Shown in pieces: positions 60,639 to 64,000 of a stretch of 64,000 bases of DNA (its first letter is position 1; every line of letters begins with the position of its first letter). Source of the stretch: Scytalidium lignicola (lineage: Eukaryota; Ascomycota; Leotiomycetes); assembly GCA_002812745.2 (NCBI GenBank), contig NCSJ02000064.1, positions 97,725 to 161,724 on the forward strand. The letters are read 5' to 3'. The notes under the pieces were generated by a model. It saw only the letters and a program-made list of their open reading frames with translations, was not told the origin of the DNA and made no database searches. A program made the position numbers and the translations under genes.

Positions 60639-61595
60639 ATGCCACCAAAACCCCCCAAACCAACCCCAGCCCACTCCAAGCACCTAACCCACTTCCTCTG
60701 CATTCCCCTCGTAACACCCACCTCACGACCCCAGCTCCAAACCTCCCTATCCCGTTTCCGGGCCGATCTCACCAGCAATGTCAATACCAATACCATTACC
60801 AATACTACTTCTCAATCATCACAATTACCATCACAATCATCGCAATTATCGTCATCAGCGTCGCTACCGCCAGCAGGGAAGATAGAACCCCGACCAACGA
60901 TCCCACCGAAAGCGATCCGTCCCGTAGGCACAATCCATCTCACGCTCGGAGTCATGAGTCTCGTCACGCCAGAGAAGGTGCAGAGAGCAGTAGATGTATT
61001 ACGAGGATTGGATTTGAAGGGGTTATTACTACGGAGTAGCAGTAGTGGCAGCAGCAGCAGCACTGGTAGTAACAACAGGAGAAATGGAGAGAAGGAAGAG
61101 AGCAGAGCTGGAGCTAGGTCTGAGCTTGAATCGGATGCTGCTGTTGTTGACGAGCTGAAAGTCACGCTCAAGGGTGTATCTAGCATGAACGATCCGACTA
61201 AGACGTCAGTTCTATACACTGCCCCTGTCGACCACGATGGACGGTTACGACGATTTTGTCTCGGGATAAGGGATATTTTCATGGCTGCTGATTTAATGGT
61301 TGCTGATACGCGGCCGTTACTCCTACATGCTACTGTTCTTAATACAGTTTACGTGCCTGGGGTGAAGCGTAAGGGAGGTCCATCAGCGCGTAACGGAAGA
61401 GGAGGAGGAGGAGGAAGGAAGGAAAGGTTGACGTTAGATGCCAGGGACATTTTAGAAAGGTATCGGGATATGGAGTGGATGAGTGGTGTTAGGGTAGAGA
61501 AGGTGGCTATCTGTAGGATGGGTGCTCGGAAGGTAGAAGGCGGTGAAGAAGGAGACGAGGAGTATTTTGTCGAGAGTGAGATCGAAATTCCATAA
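60639..61595 (+). CDS. 2H phosphoesterase, AKAP7/ASCC1-like
   Basis: Single exon, 318 residues. It starts MPPKPPKPTPAHSKHLTHFLCIPLVTP. Two conserved H-x-T/S motifs of the 2H phosphoesterase fold are visible: HLTLG in VGTIHLTLGVMSL and HATVLNT in RPLLLHATVLNTVYV, about 120 residues apart. This places it with the AKAP7 NLS-domain/ASCC1 group, which acts on cyclic phosphates or 2'-5' linkages of RNA. Its real substrate is unknown. Low-complexity insertions (SSSSGSSSSTGSNN, NTITNTTSQSSQLPSQ, GRGGGGGRK) interrupt the domain and are common in the fungal members. The 3' end is EYFVESEIEIP. It is probably nuclear or cytosolic; there is no signal peptide. Confidence 0.82.
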   Translation: MPPKPPKPTPAHSKHLTHFLCIPLVTPTSRPQLQTSLSRFRADLTSNVNTNTITNTTSQSSQLPSQSSQLSSSASLPPAGKIEPRPTIPPKAIRPVGTIHLTLGVMSLVTPEKVQRAVDVLRGLDLKGLLLRSSSSGSSSSTGSNNRRNGEKEESRAGARSELESDAAVVDELKVTLKGVSSMNDPTKTSVLYTAPVDHDGRLRRFCLGIRDIFMAADLMVADTRPLLLHATVLNTVYVPGVKRKGGPSARNGRGGGGGRKERLTLDARDILERYRDMEWMSGVRVEKVAICRMGARKVEGGEEGDEEYFVESEIEIP

Positions 61596-62360
61596 TATGA
61601 AAGTTTCGATCGGTACTTTCTCTTGAAATATGGATCTCTTCGGGATGTTGCATACGGCTGATTCCATAGAACCTTAGCGATTGAAAAGTCATGAACCCTC
61701 TCTTTGAAACAAGTGACCTGCATCGACAAAGTTTTAAATAGGGTCCCTATAATTGCCATGTTTTGTTGTCGCAATCGCAAATTCTTCGGCCCGTCCAGAT
61801 GACGAGAGAAACGCTTAGTTGTTGTCTCAGCCTTGGCAGACACCGCCCAACTTCAAGATGCAAAAAATGTATGAATAAAATAATGTGTAAAGGTCTTGCT
61901 ATTCGCTTCTGCAAGTCTCTAGGTAGAAATGTCGAAACGTTAATCGCTTACTTCTGCATCTGACACCAAGGTGCCGTGTCAACTCTTAAGAGTCGAAACC
62001 ACTTTTTTTTNCTCAATCTTCTTGGGCGGAAAAGAACATTAAATTCCTTCCTCCCCACCTTACCTCTTCATGCCATGCCATGAGGAACCAAACCGTATCC
62101 AGAGGAGAGACATTGACGAAAATGTGTGAACGCAGCCAGGAGACGCCTGAAGTAATGAGGATCTATGTGTGTGTGTGTTGTGTGTATCATAAAAGGATAT
62201 CAAATAGGAAAAAGAAAAACATGCCGAAAAGGTTGATCTCCAATGTCGCAGGAAGAAAACGTATCCCTGTTTACAGGTAAATGCTGATTTTTCCTGGATC
62301 GCCGGGGACATCCTGCAACGATCTCAAAGGTCTTTCCGGAGCTGGGTCTCTATCATCAGT
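61596..62360. other. Convergent intergenic region, nothing seen
   Basis: About 760 bp between convergent genes. Contains a T-run with an n (62011) and a short GT-rich run (GTGTGTGTGTTGTGTGT near 62170). No gene. Confidence 0.4.
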
Positions 62361-63222
62361 TCAGCTCGAGAAGAACTTCTTCAAGACCTTCTCGACCTCG
62401 ATGTATTCCTCCTTAACCGTGGCGAGAGTTTCTTTGATCTTCTCAAGGCACTCGGCCTCATCAGGCACATCCTTAGTGCCGGTCTCATCCTTCTTCTGGC
62501 CATAGTGCTGGATTTTCTCACAACTGTCCTTAACCTTGGTCAAGCCTAGGGTTGCGGATGATCCCTTCAGGAAATGACCCAGGGATGAGAGCTGAGAGAG
62601 ATCAGCCTCTTTACTGTTTTACCCAACATGAAAAGGGGCACTGGTCAGCGTGAAAGTCGCATTTTTTTTGTGGGGAAGCGGCCAGGGAAGCTTTCAGGAG
62701 TGCATCCAACCCCAGATTTCCGCGGCCACTAAACTAGGGGAAATTAAAAACTTACACTGCCTCATCCATCTTCTCGAAGGTAGTCTCGGCCTGCTCGAAG
62801 AAACCGAAGACGATAGACCGGCTGAACTCACGATCCTCTTCGTCGTCGTCCATCTCCAGGATCTGCTCGAAGGTTGGAGCATCGATGCTATCGCCTAAGT
62901 CAGATAAACCAACTGAACCTGCCTCGCTCTGCAGCGCATCTTGTCAGCCGGAATTCATATTTTTTTTTTTCCCCAGCGAAGGCAAGAGAGAGAAGGAGGA
63001 GGTAAGGGAATGGAGCAAGAGCAAGAGGAATAAGTGCGAGAGGAGTGAGGAGTGAGGAGTGAAAAGTGCCAAAGTGGAAAAGTGAAGAGAGCGTGATTGA
63101 AGTGATTGAGTGACTGAGTAGACGAATGACGAGGGTGAAGATGAGACGGGAAGGAGAACAGTGAGGTTTTGCGGCGGAGGGCTTGCCTTGTCTTCGGCAT
63201 CACGACGCGCATTATCAGGCAT
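62361..63222 (-). CDS. YPD1: Histidine-containing phosphotransfer protein YPD1
   Basis: Phosphorelay intermediate passing phosphate from hybrid histidine kinases to the SSK1 and SKN7 response regulators in osmotic and stress signalling; cytosol and nucleus. The last exon (from 62610 leftwards) has the HPt motif LSSLGHFLKGSSATLG with the phosphorylated His, then KVKDSCEKIQHYGQKKDETGT and the end VEKVLKKFFSS. The exon before it is SEAGSVGLSDLGDSIDAPTFEQILEMDDDEEDREFSRSIVFGFFEQAETTFEKMDEAV, split from the last exon by a GT-AG intron. The first exon is less certain: ATG at 63222 gives MPDNARRDAEDK, whose only in-frame join uses a GC donor (AAG|GCAAGC) and an AG near 62930, an intron of about 250 nt. 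The result, about 150 residues, is the usual size. Confidence 0.9.
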
Positions 63223-64000
63223 GATGGATAATGCAAGAAAGAGGGCAAAACTTGGTGAAGTGAGATGACTGGAGAGCTGGAGTCGCTGAGGGGAGTGGTT
63301 GAATTGTCCCGGACGTTTTTGGAGTCGGCGTTCTTAACCTCCACGAGGGAACTTGGGCCTCTGGTGGGGGAAGAGGTGAGGGGTCCTTTTTGGGCGGAAG
63401 GAGGATTGGCTGGATCGTGCGTTTTTGGGGGAGAGAGAGAAGCGCGTGTGGATCTCCAGTTTTTTTTTTTTTGGTTGGGTGGTGGGCAAGGGCCTTAAGG
63501 CCGACGTTCGTGCAGGGAGCTGTAGCCGATAGCGCGCAAAGTAAGGGCAAGGCGGCGCTGTTGTGCTGGGGGNAGTCTGATTGCTGAGATAAGTGAGCAA
63601 GTTGAGTTGGGTTGAAAGAGATTGAAATTGAGTTGCGTGGAGTTGAGAATGGTTGAGGGAGCTAGTAGCTTGATGCTGCAGCAACGGTTGTGGGAGGGGG
63701 GTAGAGAGAGAGAGAGAGAGCGAGAGCGAGAGATGGAGATCGGAATCGACGAAAGCGGACAACGAGGCTTTGGCTGCTGGGGAACAAACCTTAAGGACAA
63801 CGGGAGCCCACCGATCTCTCAACGAACCACCTGCTTCTTTTTATTTTGGCAGCTTAACACGAGTCTTCGAGTTGACCACCACCACCATAGGTTCAGAGCG
63901 AAGGTTCGACGGGGGGGCTCACAATGGCCACAATCGGGATACTCCAGCTGTTTGGTGATAACGCAGCAGCCGTGCAATGTGATGGGGGAGGGGCTCTAGG
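63223..64000. other. YPD1 upstream region, nothing coding supported
   Basis: Strand-asymmetric, purine-rich plus strand (pyrimidine-rich on the YPD1 sense strand), as in long fungal 5' leaders. Contains an n after a G-run (63573) and a GA microsatellite. Confidence 0.45.
63703..63732. repeat. (AG)n microsatellite
   Basis: Nine AG units, then CGAGAG twice. On the YPD1 sense strand this is a CT-rich tract in the putative 5' leader or promoter. Confidence 0.85.

Noticed and set aside
63622..63999. Plus-strand 125-codon frame at the window end
   Set aside because: It is largely the microsatellite and purine-rich leader translated in an arbitrary frame.

Overview
This window is fungal nuclear DNA. 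Genes are split by short introns (about 45-75 nt, GT-AG, with CTAAC/CTGAC-type branch sites). There are two Zn2Cys6 transcription factors, a P450nor-type nitric oxide reductase, a WSC-GH16 wall enzyme and Pezizomycotina-type orthologues of housekeeping genes. The sequence flavour suggests Leotiomycetes, but that last step is a guess. No rRNA, tRNA or CRISPR was found.

The left part (1 to about 31.6 kb) looks accessory. It starts with a truncated WSC-WSC-GH16 glucan-active enzyme gene (1-1216, minus). Then come three neighbouring genes: an MFS sugar/polyol transporter (4.66-7.02 kb, minus), a Zn2Cys6 regulator (7.75-10.05 kb, minus) and a cytochrome P450 (10.56-12.12 kb, plus). Each is interrupted by in-frame stops in an otherwise intact coding frame, and the TAG stops are of the kind that RIP (CpA to TpA) makes. 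This looks like a silenced catabolic or metabolite cluster. An AT-rich stretch follows (12-17 kb) with a clean 426-bp MITE with 92-bp terminal inverted repeats and a 28-bp minisatellite. A probable augmin HAUS3-like coiled-coil gene lies at 17.1-18.9 kb. From 19.2 to 31.6 kb there is a P450nor gene, a CTF1-like Zn2Cys6 regulator, an acyl-CoA oxidase ending in SKL, an enoyl-CoA hydratase/isomerase ending in AKI and a second acyl-CoA oxidase ending in SKL. The last four read as a peroxisomal beta-oxidation cluster with its own regulator.

At 31624-31630 an ambiguous stretch marks a collapsed assembly gap. The second acyl-CoA oxidase and RRP12 are both cut there at their N-terminal ends. From there to the right end the window is a dense, conserved housekeeping region: RRP12, a mitochondrial PDH/BCKDH-type kinase, sphingosine-1-phosphate lyase (DPL1), a GT34 mannosyltransferase (MNN10 type), a RING-CH membrane E3 ligase, 20S proteasome alpha2 (PRE8), an RCC1-repeat protein, an Hsp70-like ATPase, two conserved uncharacterised proteins, an AKAP7/ASCC1-like 2H phosphoesterase and the phosphorelay protein YPD1. 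Several pairs are head-to-head and share a promoter region.

Single n characters next to homopolymers break several reading frames. In three testable places (two genes) deleting the n restores the frame, so they are length-ambiguity marks and not real bases.
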